DNA of 64,000 nt. Source: Allorhizobium pseudoryzae. GTDB lineage: Bacteria; Pseudomonadota; Alphaproteobacteria; Rhizobiales; Rhizobiaceae. The translations under genes and the position numbers were made by a program. This document shows, piece after piece, positions 8,784 to 19,554 of this stretch (position 1 is the stretch's first letter; every line of letters begins with the position of its first letter). The DNA is taken from NCBI RefSeq assembly GCF_011046245.1, contig NZ_CP049241.1, positions 2,496,001 through 2,560,000 on the forward strand, read 5' to 3'. The notes beneath the pieces were generated by a model. It saw nothing but the letters and a program-made list of their open reading frames with translations. It had not been told where the DNA came from and ran no database searches.

Positions 8784-10244
8784 ATGAATTTGAGAACACT
8801 CTCCGGAAGTGATTTTCCGGAGATCGAAACCGTGCTTGCCGGACCTGCCGGCGACTTGACCGTCACCGGGATCTCTGCCGATAGCCGGCAGATCACGCCG
8901 GGTATGCTGTTCGTGGCGATTGCCGGCACGAAGGGGGACGGCGCAAGCTATGCCGCCGACGCGATCGGTCGCGGTGCGGTCGCGGTCGTCGCCGGTCATC
9001 CGCTCGATCTCGCCGTGCCGGTGCTGACGGTCGATCATCCGCGCCGGTTCCTGGCGCTGTCCGCCAGCCGTTTCTTCGGCGCCCAGCCGGCCACCATGGT
9101 GGCGGTGACGGGCACGGCGGGCAAGACCTCGGTTGCCTCCTTCACGCGGCAGATCTGGGCGCAAGCCGGCCTTGCCGCCGCGCAGATCGGCACCACCGGC
9201 GTGATCTCGCCCTTGCGCAACGACTACGGTTCGCTGACGACGCCCGATCCGGTCGCGCTGCACCGGCTGTTGTCCGACCTGGTCCAGGAAGGCGTCACCC
9301 ATGCAGCGATGGAAGCCTCGAGCCACGGCCTCGACCAGAGCCGGCTTGACGGCGTGACGCTCTCTGCCGCCGCCTTCACCAATCTCGGCCGCGACCATAT
9401 GGACTACCATCCGACGATGGAGGACTACATGGCCGCCAAGATGCGGCTGTTCGACACGCTTCTGCCGAAGGGCCGTCCGGCGGTGATCTTTGCCGATGAT
9501 GCCTGGTCAAGCAAGGCGATCGAGACGGCGGCTGCCGCAGGGCATGATGTGCGCACCGTCGGTCGCGCCGGCAATTTCCTCGCGTTGAAGCGGGTCGAAC
9601 ATTTCCGCCACAAGCAGATGATCGAGGTCCATCACGAGGGGCAGATCTTCGAGGTGGACATTCCGCTGGCCGGCGATTTCCAGGTGGCCAATGCGCTCGT
9701 CGCGGCGGGTCTTGCGATCTCGACCGGAGTGGCACCCAAGGTCGCCATGGCAGCACTCGAAAAGCTCGTCGGTGCCTCCGGGCGCCTTGAACTGGTCGGC
9801 CAGACCGGGCAGGGCGCTCTGGTCTATGTCGATTACGCCCATAAGCCGGATGCGCTCAACAATGTGCTGACCTCGGTCCGGCCGTTCACGACCGGTCGCG
9901 TGATGGTGGTCTTCGGTTGCGGCGGCGACCGGGACAAGGGCAAGCGCCCGATCATGGGCGAGGTGGCGACCAGGCTTGCGGACATGGTGATCGTGACGGA
10001 CGACAATCCGCGCTCGGAAGATCCGGCGACGATCCGGTCCGAAATCATGGCGGCAGCCCCGCAAGCGCGCGAAATCGGTGACCGGGCGGAAGCCATCCGG
10101 TTTGCCGTGTCGCAGCTAACGGCCGGCGACACGCTGATCGTGGCCGGCAAGGGGCATGAGGAGGGGCAGACGATCGGCACGACGGTTCTGCCGTTCTCCG
10201 ATCATGCCGAGGTGCGCAAAGCTTTGGAGGAGCTGAAACAGTGA
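8784..10244 (+). CDS. murE: UDP-MurNAc-tripeptide synthetase MurE
   Basis: A 486-residue Mur ligase that adds the third stem-peptide residue (meso-diaminopimelate expected in this group) to UDP-MurNAc-L-Ala-D-Glu. The ATP-binding loop is [12 protein letters not shown]. The DNPRSED segment near the C terminus matches the meso-DAP-recognition motif DNPR of Gram-negative MurE. ATG 8784 was preferred over GTG 8778 because GAGAGGG at 8772-8778 then gives 5-base spacing. The stop overlaps the murF GTG start by 4 bp. Confidence 0.96.
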   Translation: MNLRTLSGSDFPEIETVLAGPAGDLTVTGISADSRQITPGMLFVAIAGTKGDGASYAADAIGRGAVAVVAGHPLDLAVPVLTVDHPRRFLALSASRFFGAQPATMVAVTGTAGKTSVASFTRQIWAQAGLAAAQIGTTGVISPLRNDYGSLTTPDPVALHRLLSDLVQEGVTHAAMEASSHGLDQSRLDGVTLSAAAFTNLGRDHMDYHPTMEDYMAAKMRLFDTLLPKGRPAVIFADDAWSSKAIETAAAAGHDVRTVGRAGNFLALKRVEHFRHKQMIEVHHEGQIFEVDIPLAGDFQVANALVAAGLAISTGVAPKVAMAALEKLVGASGRLELVGQTGQGALVYVDYAHKPDALNNVLTSVRPFTTGRVMVVFGCGGDRDKGKRPIMGEVATRLADMVIVTDDNPRSEDPATIRSEIMAAAPQAREIGDRAEAIRFAVSQLTAGDTLIVAGKGHEEGQTIGTTVLPFSDHAEVRKALEELKQ

Positions 10245-11674
10245 GCTGGTTATGGACGAGTGCGGACATGGTGACCGTCATGGGAGGCAGGCCGCTCGGC
10301 AATCTTCCCGAAGGCGTGACGGGCATTTCCATCGACAGCCGTTCCATCGGTTCCGGTGAGGCATTTTTTGCGATCAAGGGAGACCGCACCGACGGGCACG
10401 ACTTTGCGACCATGGCGGTGGCGAACGGCGCGGCCCTTCTGGTCGTGGCGGAAGGCAAGCTGCCGGCCATGGGCCGCGTCACCGTTCCGATGATCGTCGT
10501 GGAAGATGTGCTGGTGGCGCTGGGGCGCCTTGCCGTTGCCTCCCGCCAGCGCTCGCGGGCGAAGATCGTTGCCGTCACGGGGTCTGTCGGCAAGACCACG
10601 ACGAAGGAGATGCTGCGCAACCTGCTGGCGCCATCCGGCAAGGTGCATTGCGCCGTCGCTTCGTTCAACAATCACTGGGGCGTGCCGCTGACGCTTGCCC
10701 GCATGCCGGCGGATACCCAGTTCGGCGTGTTCGAGATCGGCATGAACCATCCGAACGAGATCCGTCCGCTGGTGAAGATGGTGCGTCCGCACGTGGCGAT
10801 GATTACCACGATCGCGCCCGCGCATCTCGGCAATTTCAAGAACCTGGAAGAGATCGCCGCCGCCAAGGCGGAAATCTTCGAGGGTGTCGAGGCGGGTGGC
10901 GCGGTCATCCTCAACCGCGACAACAAGCAGTTCGGTTTTCTTGAAAGCCGCGCCCAGGAGGTCGGCATCCAGAACATTCTGACCTTCGGTCAGCACGCCA
11001 AGGCGGATTTCCGGCTGGCGGATTTCGAAGGCGGCGCGGAAGGCTCCACCATCTGGGCCGTGGTGAACGGCGAGACGATGGAGGTGCATATCGGTGCGCC
11101 CGGTCGCCACATTGCTGAAAATGCCATGGCGGCCCTTGGCGTGGTGGCGCTGTTCGGGGCGGATCTCGAGGCGGCGAAACAGGCGCTGGCCGGTCTGCGG
11201 GCCGTCAAGGGACGCGGCGAGCGCCACCGGTTGGGGATCGGCGAGGGCCACCTGACCCTGATCGACGAAAGCTACAATGCCAATCCGGCCTCCATGCGCG
11301 CGGCGATCGCGCTTTTGGCCGCAACCCCTCCGGAAGTCACCGGCCGCCGCATCGCAGTGCTCGGCGACATGCTGGAAATGGGGGCCTTTGCCGCCAAGGT
11401 GCATGAGGAACTCGCAGGTCCGCTGCTGGCCGCCGGCATCGAACATGTCTGGCTCGCCGGGACGGAAATGGCGGCATTGCGCGACGCGTTGCCCGATAGC
11501 GTGGCCGTCGAATACCGCCCGACGACCGCCGAACTTGTCGATCATGTCGTCAAGAACGTCAGGCCGGGCGATGTGCTGATGGTGAAGTCCTCGCTCGGCA
11601 TCGGCTTCGGCAAGATCATCAGTGCCCTTATTGACAACTATCCGGCCTTGCCCGACAGGGAGCGCCACCTTTGA
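10241..11674 (+). CDS. murF: UDP-MurNAc-tripeptide-D-Ala-D-Ala ligase MurF
   Basis: A 477-residue Mur ligase that joins D-Ala-D-Ala to the UDP-MurNAc-tripeptide, completing the cytoplasmic pentapeptide precursor. The P-loop is [13 protein letters not shown]. Further family marks are the [14 protein letters not shown] segment, IGMNHPNEI and [11 protein letters not shown]. It starts with GTG at 10241, overlapping the murE TGA (GTGA), which implies translational coupling. Length is normal. mraY follows after 22 bp. Confidence 0.96.
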   Translation: MSWLWTSADMVTVMGGRPLGNLPEGVTGISIDSRSIGSGEAFFAIKGDRTDGHDFATMAVANGAALLVVAEGKLPAMGRVTVPMIVVEDVLVALGRLAVASRQRSRAKIVAVTGSVGKTTTKEMLRNLLAPSGKVHCAVASFNNHWGVPLTLARMPADTQFGVFEIGMNHPNEIRPLVKMVRPHVAMITTIAPAHLGNFKNLEEIAAAKAEIFEGVEAGGAVILNRDNKQFGFLESRAQEVGIQNILTFGQHAKADFRLADFEGGAEGSTIWAVVNGETMEVHIGAPGRHIAENAMAALGVVALFGADLEAAKQALAGLRAVKGRGERHRLGIGEGHLTLIDESYNANPASMRAAIALLAATPPEVTGRRIAVLGDMLEMGAFAAKVHEELAGPLLAAGIEHVWLAGTEMAALRDALPDSVAVEYRPTTAELVDHVVKNVRPGDVLMVKSSLGIGFGKIISALIDNYPALPDRERHL

Positions 11675-11696
11675 CCCGTCTGAAGAAAGACCAATC

Positions 11697-12797
11697 ATGC
11701 TGATCTGGCTTGTCGAGCTGGCAAATAGCTTTCAGATTTTCAACCTGTTTCGCTACATTACCTTTCGAACGGGCGCTGCCCTCTTTACCTCCGCGCTGAT
11801 CGTCTTCCTCTTCGGGCCGCGCATGATCGCCTCGCTGCGCATCCGCCAGGGCAAGGGCCAGCCGATCCGTGCCGATGGGCCGCAGACCCATTTCAAGAAG
11901 GCCGGCACGCCGACCATGGGTGGCCTGATGATCCTCACCGGCATCGTCGGCGGATCGCTGCTGTGGGCGGATCTTTCCAACGTCTATGTGGTGGCGACCC
12001 TGCTGGTGACGCTCGGTTTCGGCGCCATCGGTTTTTATGACGATTACCTCAAGGTGACGAAGCAGACGGAGAAGGGATTTTCCGGCAAGGCGCGTCTTGC
12101 GATCGAATTCGTCATCGCCGGTATTGCCGTCTATTTCATGATGCGGGTCTCGGTCGCCAACAGCCCGGCGGGCTCGACGCTTGGCACTTCAGTTGCCTTC
12201 CCCTTCTTCAAGGACCTGCTGCTCAACCTCGGCATCTTCTTCATCCTGTTCGGTGGCTTCGTCATCGTCGCGGCCGGCAATGCGGTCAACCTGACGGACG
12301 GTCTCGACGGCCTTGCCATCGTGCCGGTGATGATTGCCGCCGCCTCCTTCGGCGTGATCGCCTATCTGTCGGGCAATGCGGTCTTTGCCGGTTATCTGCA
12401 GATCAACTTCGTGCCCGGAACGGGCGAACTTGCCGTGATCCTCGGCGCCGTCATCGGCGCCGGTCTCGGCTTCCTGTGGTTCAACGCCCCGCCGGCGGCG
12501 ATTTTCATGGGGGATACCGGTTCGCTGGCACTCGGTGGCCTGATCGGTTCGGTTGCCGTTGCCACCAAGCACGAGATCGTCATGGCGATCATCGGTGGCC
12601 TCTTCGTCATGGAGACGCTGTCTGTCATCATCCAGGTCGGCTTCTTCAAGATGACCGGGCGGCGCGTGTTCCTGATGGCGCCGATCCATCACCACTTCGA
12701 AAAGCTCGGCTGGACGGAAAGCCAGGTGGTCATCCGCTTCTGGATCATCGCCGTTGGCCTTGCCATGCTCGGCCTGTCCACCCTGAAGCTTCGGTGA
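11697..12797 (+). CDS. mraY: Phospho-MurNAc-pentapeptide transferase MraY
   Basis: A 366-residue polytopic inner-membrane enzyme with about ten hydrophobic helices. It transfers phospho-MurNAc-pentapeptide from UDP to undecaprenyl phosphate, giving lipid I. The catalytic Asp-rich motifs are visible: [19 protein letters not shown] and the [13 protein letters not shown] loop, and also APIHHHFEK near the C terminus. The ATG at 11697 fits the family start MLIWLVELA; the longer frame upstream has no matching content and overlaps murF. Confidence 0.97.
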   Translation: MLIWLVELANSFQIFNLFRYITFRTGAALFTSALIVFLFGPRMIASLRIRQGKGQPIRADGPQTHFKKAGTPTMGGLMILTGIVGGSLLWADLSNVYVVATLLVTLGFGAIGFYDDYLKVTKQTEKGFSGKARLAIEFVIAGIAVYFMMRVSVANSPAGSTLGTSVAFPFFKDLLLNLGIFFILFGGFVIVAAGNAVNLTDGLDGLAIVPVMIAAASFGVIAYLSGNAVFAGYLQINFVPGTGELAVILGAVIGAGLGFLWFNAPPAAIFMGDTGSLALGGLIGSVAVATKHEIVMAIIGGLFVMETLSVIIQVGFFKMTGRRVFLMAPIHHHFEKLGWTESQVVIRFWIIAVGLAMLGLSTLKLR

Positions 12798-12801
12798 GAC
12801 C

Positions 12802-14247
12802 ATGATCCCGGTTTCGACGTTTTCCGGCAAGAAGGTCGCGCTCTTCGGTCTCGGCGGCTCCGGCCTTGCGACCGCGCGCGCGCTCGTGGCCGGTGGTGCC
12901 GAGGTGACGGCCTGGGACGACAATCCGGACAGCGTGGCGAAGGCTGCCGCCGCCGGGATCGTCACGGCGGACCTGCATGGCATCGACTGGCCGGCGCAGG
13001 CTGCCTTCATGCTGTCGCCGGGCGTTCCGCTGACGCATCCGAAACCGCATTGGACGGTGGATCTTGCCCGCGCGAGCAGTGTCGAGATCATCGGCGATGT
13101 GGAGCTTTTCGTGCGCGAGCGTCGGGCGCATGCACCCGATTGCCCGTTCATCGCGATCACCGGCACCAATGGCAAGTCGACCACGACGGCGCTCATTGCA
13201 CATATCCTGCGTAGAAGCGGTCGCGACACGCAGCTTGGCGGCAATATCGGCACGGCGGTGCTGACGCTCGATCCACCGCAGGACGGCCGCTTCTACGTGG
13301 TCGAGTGCTCTTCCTACCAGATCGACCTCGCGCCGACGATCAATCCAACCGCCGGCATCCTGCTCAACCTGACGCCGGATCATCTCGACCGGCATGGCAC
13401 CATGCAGCATTACGCTGACGTGAAGGAACGGCTGGTCGCCGGAAGCCAGGTGGCGATTGTCGGCGTGGATGACAGCCATTCGACGCTGATCGCGGATCGT
13501 CTGGCGGGTGTGCGGAATGATCGATCTGCCTTCGGTGCCGGCGAGACAGAGGGGGGTAACGCATCCCGCAGGGTCATTCGCGTTTCGCAGGCGAAGCCTC
13601 TCTCGAACGGTCTCTACAACAGGGACCACCGCATTTTTTACGGCGAGACCCTGATTGCCGATCTCAACGGCATCGATACGCTGAAGGGCAGCCACAATGC
13701 GCAGAATGCAGCGGCGGCGGTCGCCGCCTGCCTGTCTGTCGGTGTGTCTGAGGAGGAGATCCGTACGGGTCTTGCGAGTTTCCCCGGCCTCAAGCACCGC
13801 ATGCAGCCGGTGGGGCGGATCGGCCAGGTCACCTTCGTCAACGATTCCAAGGCCACCAACGCGGATGCCGCGGCACCGGCGCTGTCCAGCTACGAGCAGA
13901 TCTTCTGGATCGCGGGGGGATTGCCGAAGGCCGGCGGCATCGCAAGCCTCGCGCCACTCTTCCCGCGTATCAAGAAGGCCTATCTGATCGGAGAGGCGGC
14001 GCCCGAGTTTGCCGCGACGCTCGGCGAGGCGGTCCCTTATGAAATCTCCGGCACGCTGGACAGGGCGGTTGCCCAGGCGGCGGCCGATGCCTCTTCGGTT
14101 GAAGGGGGTGGGGTTGTCATGTTGTCGCCGGCCTGTGCCAGCTTCGACCAGTTCAGGAACTTCGAGGTCAGGGGCGATTCCTTCGTCTCGCTCGTCGCAG
14201 ATCTCGAGGGCGTGACCATGCTCGTCGAGCCGGAAAAGGGGAAATGA
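12802..14247 (+). CDS. murD: UDP-MurNAc-L-alanine:D-glutamate ligase MurD
   Basis: A 481-residue cytosolic Mur ligase that adds D-glutamate to UDP-MurNAc-L-Ala. The N-terminal UDP-binding Rossmann segment is [15 protein letters not shown] and the ATP loop is [16 protein letters not shown]. The [20 protein letters not shown] and [11 protein letters not shown] segments are classical MurD signatures. Length is slightly above the E. coli enzyme (438). It starts 4 bp after mraY, and ftsW begins 1 bp after its stop. Confidence 0.96.
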   Translation: MIPVSTFSGKKVALFGLGGSGLATARALVAGGAEVTAWDDNPDSVAKAAAAGIVTADLHGIDWPAQAAFMLSPGVPLTHPKPHWTVDLARASSVEIIGDVELFVRERRAHAPDCPFIAITGTNGKSTTTALIAHILRRSGRDTQLGGNIGTAVLTLDPPQDGRFYVVECSSYQIDLAPTINPTAGILLNLTPDHLDRHGTMQHYADVKERLVAGSQVAIVGVDDSHSTLIADRLAGVRNDRSAFGAGETEGGNASRRVIRVSQAKPLSNGLYNRDHRIFYGETLIADLNGIDTLKGSHNAQNAAAAVAACLSVGVSEEEIRTGLASFPGLKHRMQPVGRIGQVTFVNDSKATNADAAAPALSSYEQIFWIAGGLPKAGGIASLAPLFPRIKKAYLIGEAAPEFAATLGEAVPYEISGTLDRAVAQAAADASSVEGGGVVMLSPACASFDQFRNFEVRGDSFVSLVADLEGVTMLVEPEKGK

Positions 14248-14248
14248 C

Positions 14249-15403
14249 ATGGTAAGCCGTGCGGATCGTGGAGCGCTTGCGGACTGGTTCTGGACGATCG
14301 ATCGTTTCTTCCTGGCGACGTTCATCCTCTTGATGGGCCTCGGCTTCATGCTGTCCTTTGCGGCCTCGCCGCCGGTCGCCGAACGCATCGGCCTGCCGAG
14401 CTTCTATTTCGTCGAAAAACACGCGATGTTCTTGGCGCCGTCGATCGTGGTGATGATCGGGCTGTCCTTCCTCAGTCCCCGGCAGGTGCGCCGGGCTGCG
14501 GTCATCATCCTGGTCGCTTCGATCATGATGATGGTTCTGGCGCTGTTCTTCGGCGTCGAAATCAAGGGATCGCGCCGCTGGTTCAACATCGGCAGCTTCG
14601 GCCTGCAGCCGTCGGAATTCATGAAGCCGGCCTTTGTGGTGGTGTGCGCCTGGCTGTTTGCCGAACATGCGCGGCAGCCGGAAATTCCGGGCAACCTCTT
14701 CGCGATCATCCTGTTCGGCATTGTCGGCGCGCTTCTGGTCGCCCAGCCTGACCTTGGCCAGACGATCCTGACCAGTGCCGTCTGGGGATCGATGTTCTTC
14801 ATGGCCGGAATGCCGTGGCTCTGGATCATCCTGCTCGGCAGCCTCGGTGTCGGCGGCCTTGTGTCCGCCTATTACGTCTTTCCGCACGTGGCCGGCCGCA
14901 TCGACCGCTTCATGACGGGCGAGGGCGATACCTTTCAGGTCGATACGGCGCGCGAGGCAATCATCCGCGGCGACTGGTTCGGCCAGGGGCCGGGCGAGGG
15001 GATCGTCAAGCGTATCCTTCCCGATAGCCATACCGACTTCATCTTCTCCGTGGCGGCGGAAGAATTCGGCATCGTCTTCTGCATGGTGCTGGTGGCGATC
15101 TTCGCCTTCATCGTGATCCGGGGTCTCAGCCTTGCCTATCGTGAGCGCAACGACTTCAACCGCTTTGCGGTTGCCGGCCTCGTTCTGCAGATCGGCATCC
15201 AGTCGATGATCAATGTCGGCGTGAACCTCGAACTGATGCCCGCCAAGGGCATGACGCTGCCGCTGATTTCCTATGGTGGTTCCTCGATGATCGCCATCTG
15301 CATCACGGCCGGCTTCATCCTGGCGCTGACGCGTCACCGTCCGGAAAAGCGCGCCCAGGAGCGCAGCCTCTTCCGCATCGGCCACGGCATTCCCGCGGAG
15401 TAG
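14249..15403 (+). CDS. ftsW: Septal lipid II polymerase FtsW
   Basis: A 384-residue SEDS-family membrane protein with about ten transmembrane helices. SEDS proteins polymerise lipid II into glycan strands, here at the septum with FtsI. Family marks visible are GSRRWFNIGSFGLQPSEFMK, QPDLGQT, the HTDFIFSVAAEEFG loop and LPLISYGGSSM. The gene lies between murD and murG as in other dcw clusters. GGGGAAATGAC precedes the ATG as a ribosome-binding site inside the end of murD. Confidence 0.96.
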   Translation: MVSRADRGALADWFWTIDRFFLATFILLMGLGFMLSFAASPPVAERIGLPSFYFVEKHAMFLAPSIVVMIGLSFLSPRQVRRAAVIILVASIMMMVLALFFGVEIKGSRRWFNIGSFGLQPSEFMKPAFVVVCAWLFAEHARQPEIPGNLFAIILFGIVGALLVAQPDLGQTILTSAVWGSMFFMAGMPWLWIILLGSLGVGGLVSAYYVFPHVAGRIDRFMTGEGDTFQVDTAREAIIRGDWFGQGPGEGIVKRILPDSHTDFIFSVAAEEFGIVFCMVLVAIFAFIVIRGLSLAYRERNDFNRFAVAGLVLQIGIQSMINVGVNLELMPAKGMTLPLISYGGSSMIAICITAGFILALTRHRPEKRAQERSLFRIGHGIPAE

Positions 15404-15412
15404 TTCCTCATC

Positions 15413-16537
15413 ATGAGCAAGGGCCTGATCATGCTTGCCGCCGGCGGGACCGGCGGCCATCTTTTTCCAGCCGAAGCGCTGGGCCATGAACTGACGAAAC
15501 GCGGCTTTACCGTGCATCTGGTGACGGACAAACGGGCCGAGCGCTTTGCCGGACGCTTCCCGGCGGAAGAGATCCATGTGGTGCCGTCCGCCACCTTCGG
15601 CTCGAAGAACCCTGTCGCGGTGGCACGGGCGCTCTGGACGCTCTGGACCGGGCTTCGCAGCGCCCGCCGTCTGATGAGCCGGCTGAAGCCGCAGGCGGTC
15701 GTCGGTTTCGGCGGTTATCCCACCGTTCCGCCGCTGCTGGCTGCGACGGGGCTTGGCATTCCGAGCATGATCCATGAACAGAATGCGGTGATGGGGCGTG
15801 CCAACAAGGCGCTCGCCTCCCGCGTTCAGGCGATTGCCGGTGGCTTTTTGCCGGATGAAAGCGGCGCCTTCGCGCAGAAGACGGTGGCGACCGGCAATCC
15901 GGTGCGTCCGGCTGTGCTTGCGGCGGCGGGTCTGCCTTACCAGCCGTCGCGCGGAGACGATCCCTTCCGCCTTGTTGTCTTCGGCGGCAGCCAGGGCGCG
16001 CAGTTCTTTTCGCGCGCCGTTCCGGCAGCGCTTGCCCTTCTGCCGGAGCCGGACAGACGCAGGCTGCACCTCACCCTTCAGGCAAGGCCGGAGGATAGGG
16101 AGCATGTCGATGCCGCGCTTGCGGCCCTGGGCATGACCGCAGATGTGGCTCCCTTCTTCGGTGACATGGCCGAGCGGCTGGGGGCCGCCCATCTCGTCTT
16201 GTGCCGGTCGGGTGCATCGACCGTCTCCGAGATTGCAGTCATCGGGCGCCCCGCAATCCTCGTGCCCTATCCTTACGCGCTCGACCATGACCAGGCGGCC
16301 AATGCGGCGGCCCTGGTGAAGGTTGGGGGTGGCGAGGTGGTGGTGCAGGCGGAGCTTTCGCCGGAGCGGCTTTCGGCCATGATCCTTTCGGCCCTTCGCG
16401 AGCCCGACCGGCTTTCGCGGATGGCGGAGGCGGCCAGAGGTGTCGGACGCCCCAACGCTGCGGCCTTGCTCGCCGATCTGGTTGCCGCTATTGCCGACAA
16501 GAAGACTGTTTCGACGTTTAAAGGAGTTGCACCATGA
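15413..16537 (+). CDS. murG: UDP-GlcNAc:lipid I N-acetylglucosaminyltransferase MurG
   Basis: A 374-residue GT28 glycosyltransferase on the inner face of the membrane that converts lipid I to lipid II. The N-terminal glycine-rich loop [13 protein letters not shown], the [14 protein letters not shown] segment, [12 protein letters not shown] and the UDP-GlcNAc site [11 protein letters not shown] with [11 protein letters not shown] are all present. The stop overlaps the murC start by 4 bp (ATGA). Confidence 0.97.
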   Translation: MSKGLIMLAAGGTGGHLFPAEALGHELTKRGFTVHLVTDKRAERFAGRFPAEEIHVVPSATFGSKNPVAVARALWTLWTGLRSARRLMSRLKPQAVVGFGGYPTVPPLLAATGLGIPSMIHEQNAVMGRANKALASRVQAIAGGFLPDESGAFAQKTVATGNPVRPAVLAAAGLPYQPSRGDDPFRLVVFGGSQGAQFFSRAVPAALALLPEPDRRRLHLTLQARPEDREHVDAALAALGMTADVAPFFGDMAERLGAAHLVLCRSGASTVSEIAVIGRPAILVPYPYALDHDQAANAAALVKVGGGEVVVQAELSPERLSAMILSALREPDRLSRMAEAARGVGRPNAAALLADLVAAIADKKTVSTFKGVAP

Positions 16538-17949
16538 AAATGCCGAAGGCCATCGGCCTCGTCCATTTCATCGGGATCGGCGGCATCGGCATGAGCGGCA
16601 TTGCCGAAGTGCTGCACAATCTCGGCCACCGGGTGCAGGGATCGGACCAGGCGGATGGCGCCAACGTGCAGCGCCTGCGCGACAAGGGCATTCCGGTCTT
16701 CGTTGGTCACCAGGCGGACAATCTCGGCGATGCCGAGGTGGTGGTCGTCTCGACGGCTATCAAGAAGAACAACCCGGAGCTCATGGCGGCGCGCGAAAAA
16801 TCGCTGCCGATCGTTCGCCGCGCCGAAATGCTGGCCGAACTGATGCGCTTCCGTAATGCGATCGCCATCGGCGGAACGCATGGCAAGACGACGACGACAT
16901 CGATGGTCGCGACGCTTCTGGAAGCCGGCGGGCTCGATCCGACCGTTATCAATGGCGGCATCATCAATGCCTACGGCACCAATGCCCGCATGGGCGAGGG
17001 CGAGTGGATGGTTGTGGAGGCCGACGAATCGGACGGCACCTTCCTGAAGCTTCCCGCCGACGTGGCGGTCGTCACCAATATCGATCCGGAACACCTCGAT
17101 CATTACGGCAATTTCGACGCGGTGCGGGCAGCCTTCCGCCAGTTCGTCGAGAACGTGCCCTTCTACGGGTTTGGCGTGCTGTGTATCGACCATCCGGAAG
17201 TGCAGTCGCTGGTCGGCAAGATCGAGGACCGCAAGATCGTTACCTATGGGGAGAACCCGCAGGCGGATGCGCGCTTCTCGAATGTGCGCATGGAAGGCAC
17301 GCGGTCGATCTTCGACGTTGAGATCCGCCGCCGCCGCACGGGCCGCGTCTTTACCTTCAAGGATCTCAGCCTGCCGATGCCGGGCCGCCACAATATTTCC
17401 AACGCGACGGCGGCGATTGCGGTCGCCAACCGGCTGGGCATTTCGGAAGACGGTATCCGCAAGGGGCTCGCCTCCTTCGGCGGAGTGAAGCGCCGCTTCA
17501 CGCTGACGGGCACCTGGAACGGTGTGTCGGTGTTCGATGATTACGGACACCACCCGGTGGAGATCAAGGCCGTGCTGAAGGCTGCGCGCGAAAGCTGCCA
17601 GGGCCGCGTGATCGCGGTGCATCAGCCGCATCGCTATTCGCGACTGTCCAGCCTGTTTGAGGATTTCGTAACCTGCTTCAACGATGCCGACAGCATTATT
17701 CTGGCGCCGGTCTATGCTGCAGGCGAGGAGCCGATCGAGGGGGCGACGTCAGAGATCCTGGTGTCGCGGATCAAGGCCGGCGGGCATCGGGACGCCCGTT
17801 ACATGGAAACGCCTGCGGAACTCGCCGGCATCATCGCCGGCATTGCAAAGCCGGGTGATTTCGTGGTTCTCCTTGGGGCTGGCAATATCACGCAATGGGC
17901 AGCGTCTTTGCCCAAGGATTTGGAAAGCGTATCGGGACGGAATTCATGA
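16534..17949 (+). CDS. murC: UDP-MurNAc:L-alanine ligase MurC
   Basis: A 471-residue ATP-dependent ligase for the first amino acid of the stem peptide. It has the N-terminal [19 protein letters not shown]-binding motif, the ATP loop [22 protein letters not shown] and the C-terminal [12 protein letters not shown] block with HQPHRYSR. The ATG at 16534 sits after TTTAAAGGAGTTGCACC, a clear Shine-Dalgarno. murB starts inside its stop codon (ATGA at 17946). Confidence 0.97.
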   Translation: MKMPKAIGLVHFIGIGGIGMSGIAEVLHNLGHRVQGSDQADGANVQRLRDKGIPVFVGHQADNLGDAEVVVVSTAIKKNNPELMAAREKSLPIVRRAEMLAELMRFRNAIAIGGTHGKTTTTSMVATLLEAGGLDPTVINGGIINAYGTNARMGEGEWMVVEADESDGTFLKLPADVAVVTNIDPEHLDHYGNFDAVRAAFRQFVENVPFYGFGVLCIDHPEVQSLVGKIEDRKIVTYGENPQADARFSNVRMEGTRSIFDVEIRRRRTGRVFTFKDLSLPMPGRHNISNATAAIAVANRLGISEDGIRKGLASFGGVKRRFTLTGTWNGVSVFDDYGHHPVEIKAVLKAARESCQGRVIAVHQPHRYSRLSSLFEDFVTCFNDADSIILAPVYAAGEEPIEGATSEILVSRIKAGGHRDARYMETPAELAGIIAGIAKPGDFVVLLGAGNITQWAASLPKDLESVSGRNS

Positions 17950-18920
17950 AGCAGGTGAATGGGGAAAAACTGCTGGCCTCTCTTGGGCCGCAGGTCAGCG
18001 AATTGCGGGGCCGCTTGACGCCGGATGCCCCCATGGATCGAGTCACCTGGTTCCAGGCCGGCGGTCTGGCCGAACTGATGTTCCAGCCGCATGACATTGA
18101 TGATCTGGTGACCTTCCTGAAGCTTCTGCCGGAAGAGGTGCCGCTGACGGTTGTCGGCGTTGGCTCCAATCTTCTCGTGCGCGACGGCGGCATTCCGGGT
18201 GTCGTGCTGCGCCTGTCGGCCAAGGGCTTCGGGCAGCTGGAACTGGCGGGGGAAAATCGCATCCTGGCGGGCGCGATCTGCCCGGACAAATACATTGCCG
18301 CGATGGCAATGGACAACGGTATCGGCGGTTTCGCCTTCTATTACGGTATTCCCGGTTCGATCGGCGGGGCACTCCGCATGAATGCCGGCGCCAATGGCGG
18401 AGAGACGTCGGCACGTGTCGTGGAAGTGCATGCCGTGGATCGCAAGGGCGAGAAGCATGTGCTGACCAATGAGCAGATGGGCTACAGCTATCGTCATTCT
18501 GCGGTCCCCGCAGGCCTCATCTTCACGCATGCCGTTTTCGAAGGCTATGCCGACGACCGCGCCAAGATCCGCACGGAAATGGACGCCGTGCGCCATCATC
18601 GCGAGACGGTCCAGCCGGTCAAGGAAAAGACCGGCGGCTCCACCTTCAAGAACCCGCCCGGTCATTCCGCCTGGGAATTGATCGACGAAGCGGGCTGCCG
18701 TGGCCTGATGAACGGCGGCGCGCAGATGTCGTCGCTGCATTGCAATTTCATGATCAATATCGGCCATGCCACCGGCTACGATCTCGAATATCTCGGCGAA
18801 CTCGTTCGCCAGCGCGTGTTCGAGACGTCCGGCGTGAAGCTCGAATGGGAAATCAAACGGCTCGGCATCTTCATGCCGGGACGTGAGGTGCGGCCGTTCC
18901 AGGGCGTGACCACGGAGTAG
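17946..18920 (+). CDS. murB: UDP-N-acetylenolpyruvoylglucosamine reductase MurB
   Basis: A 324-residue FAD enzyme that reduces UDP-GlcNAc-enolpyruvate to UDP-MurNAc with NADPH. FAD-contact and catalytic segments visible are [14 protein letters not shown], the [19 protein letters not shown] region, YSYRHS, and [17 protein letters not shown], which carries the catalytic Ser region of type I MurB. ATG 17946 overlaps the murC stop by 4 bp. The longer frame from 17895 runs inside murC and lacks family content. Confidence 0.96.
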   Translation: MKQVNGEKLLASLGPQVSELRGRLTPDAPMDRVTWFQAGGLAELMFQPHDIDDLVTFLKLLPEEVPLTVVGVGSNLLVRDGGIPGVVLRLSAKGFGQLELAGENRILAGAICPDKYIAAMAMDNGIGGFAFYYGIPGSIGGALRMNAGANGGETSARVVEVHAVDRKGEKHVLTNEQMGYSYRHSAVPAGLIFTHAVFEGYADDRAKIRTEMDAVRHHRETVQPVKEKTGGSTFKNPPGHSAWELIDEAGCRGLMNGGAQMSSLHCNFMINIGHATGYDLEYLGELVRQRVFETSGVKLEWEIKRLGIFMPGREVRPFQGVTTE

Positions 18921-18933
18921 CGACGGGGGGGCG

Positions 18934-19176
18934 ATGGATCCGCGTAAGCGTGTTCTTGTTCAGAACGAGCGAGCAAAGCTGAGTGCTGCCGCGATTGATC
19001 GCCTCTCGACCGCCTGTGTTGCGGTCGGTTTCATCACGCCGCTTGTTTCCCTCTCTGGCAGCACGATCGTGCCGAGTTGGTCCCTGGAGCTGGTTTTCTC
19101 GACCGTGACTTGGCTTGTTGCCGCTTTCATCCTACATTTGATGGCACGCCATGTGTTGAGAAGGCTCGAGCCATGA
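18934..19176 (+). CDS. Small two-helix membrane protein of unknown function
   Basis: An 80-residue protein with a charged N terminus (MDPRKRVLVQNERAK), two hydrophobic segments (about residues 24-44 and 51-71) and a basic end (RHVLRRLEP). I do not recognise a characterised family. GGGGGGCG precedes the ATG. It sits 13 bp after murB and overlaps the next small gene by 4 bp (ATGA), so the two are surely co-translated. Its base composition looks less GC-rich than the flanking mur genes. Such a pair is not part of the classical dcw set; it could be an accessory insertion or a lineage-specific envelope factor. Confidence 0.7.
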   Translation: MDPRKRVLVQNERAKLSAAAIDRLSTACVAVGFITPLVSLSGSTIVPSWSLELVFSTVTWLVAAFILHLMARHVLRRLEP

Positions 19177-19298
19177 CTGCCATCACGGTTTTCTATCTGT
19201 ACGGACTTCCCGTTCTTCTGGTTGCGGCTGTCGGCGCTTTAATCGGCGTGCAGATGTTGCGGGATCGCCACAAATCAAACCTGCACCCCGGCGAGTGA
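19173..19298 (+). CDS. Tiny single-helix membrane protein, partner of the preceding gene
   Basis: A 41-residue protein (MTAITVFYLYGLPVLLVAAV and onward) with one transmembrane helix at about residues 5-27, then a polar tail ending HPGE. It starts at the ATGA overlap with the 80-residue gene and is followed by a strong terminator 21 bp after its stop. I do not recognise it. The coupled start and the fixed order argue that both small proteins act together in the membrane, but the function is unknown. Confidence 0.6.
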   Translation: MTAITVFYLYGLPVLLVAAVGALIGVQMLRDRHKSNLHPGE

Positions 19299-19319
19299 GT
19301 TTTCTTCCCAATGCCGATC

Positions 19320-19353
19320 AGCCCGCAGTCTCAACGACTTGGCGGGCTTTTTT
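19320..19353 (+). terminator. Rho-independent terminator before ddl
   Basis: AGCCCGC (19320-19326) pairs perfectly with GCGGGCT (19342-19348) around a 15-base loop and is followed by a T-run. It should end transcripts from the mraZ-murB part and the two small genes, so ddl-ftsQAZ needs its own promoter. Confidence 0.88.
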
Positions 19354-19442
19354 ATTGCTCTGAATCCGATTCAAGGCCTTGGCGTGATGCGTGAGGCGAT
19401 GCCGCCATCCTGCTTTCGGAACGTCGTCTCTGTCGTCTCCGG

Positions 19443-19470
19443 TTAACGAAAGTAAACGATTCATTAACCA
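19443..19470 (+). promoter_or_regulatory. Possible CtrA-binding sites upstream of ddl
   Basis: TAAA (19453-19456), 7 bases, then TTAAC (19464-19468) matches the CtrA consensus TTAA-N7-TTAAC with one mismatch. Another TTAAC half-site starts at 19443. They lie 85-115 bp before the ddl start, where a promoter is required because of the upstream terminator. CtrA control of fts genes is known in Caulobacter; here it is inference. Confidence 0.35.
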
Positions 19471-19554
19471 TGTTCGGTCTCTAATGAACCTGCGCAAGAA
19501 TCAGTTTCGCGCAAGCGCGGTCCCGTATCGCGTGACGTTTTCAAGGAGCGTTTG

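Noticed and set aside
14168..16288. 706-residue antisense open frame opposite murD-ftsW-murG
   Set aside because: Composition (His/Arg/Asp-rich with no domain) is what antisense reading of GC-rich coding DNA gives; murG and ftsW are certain.
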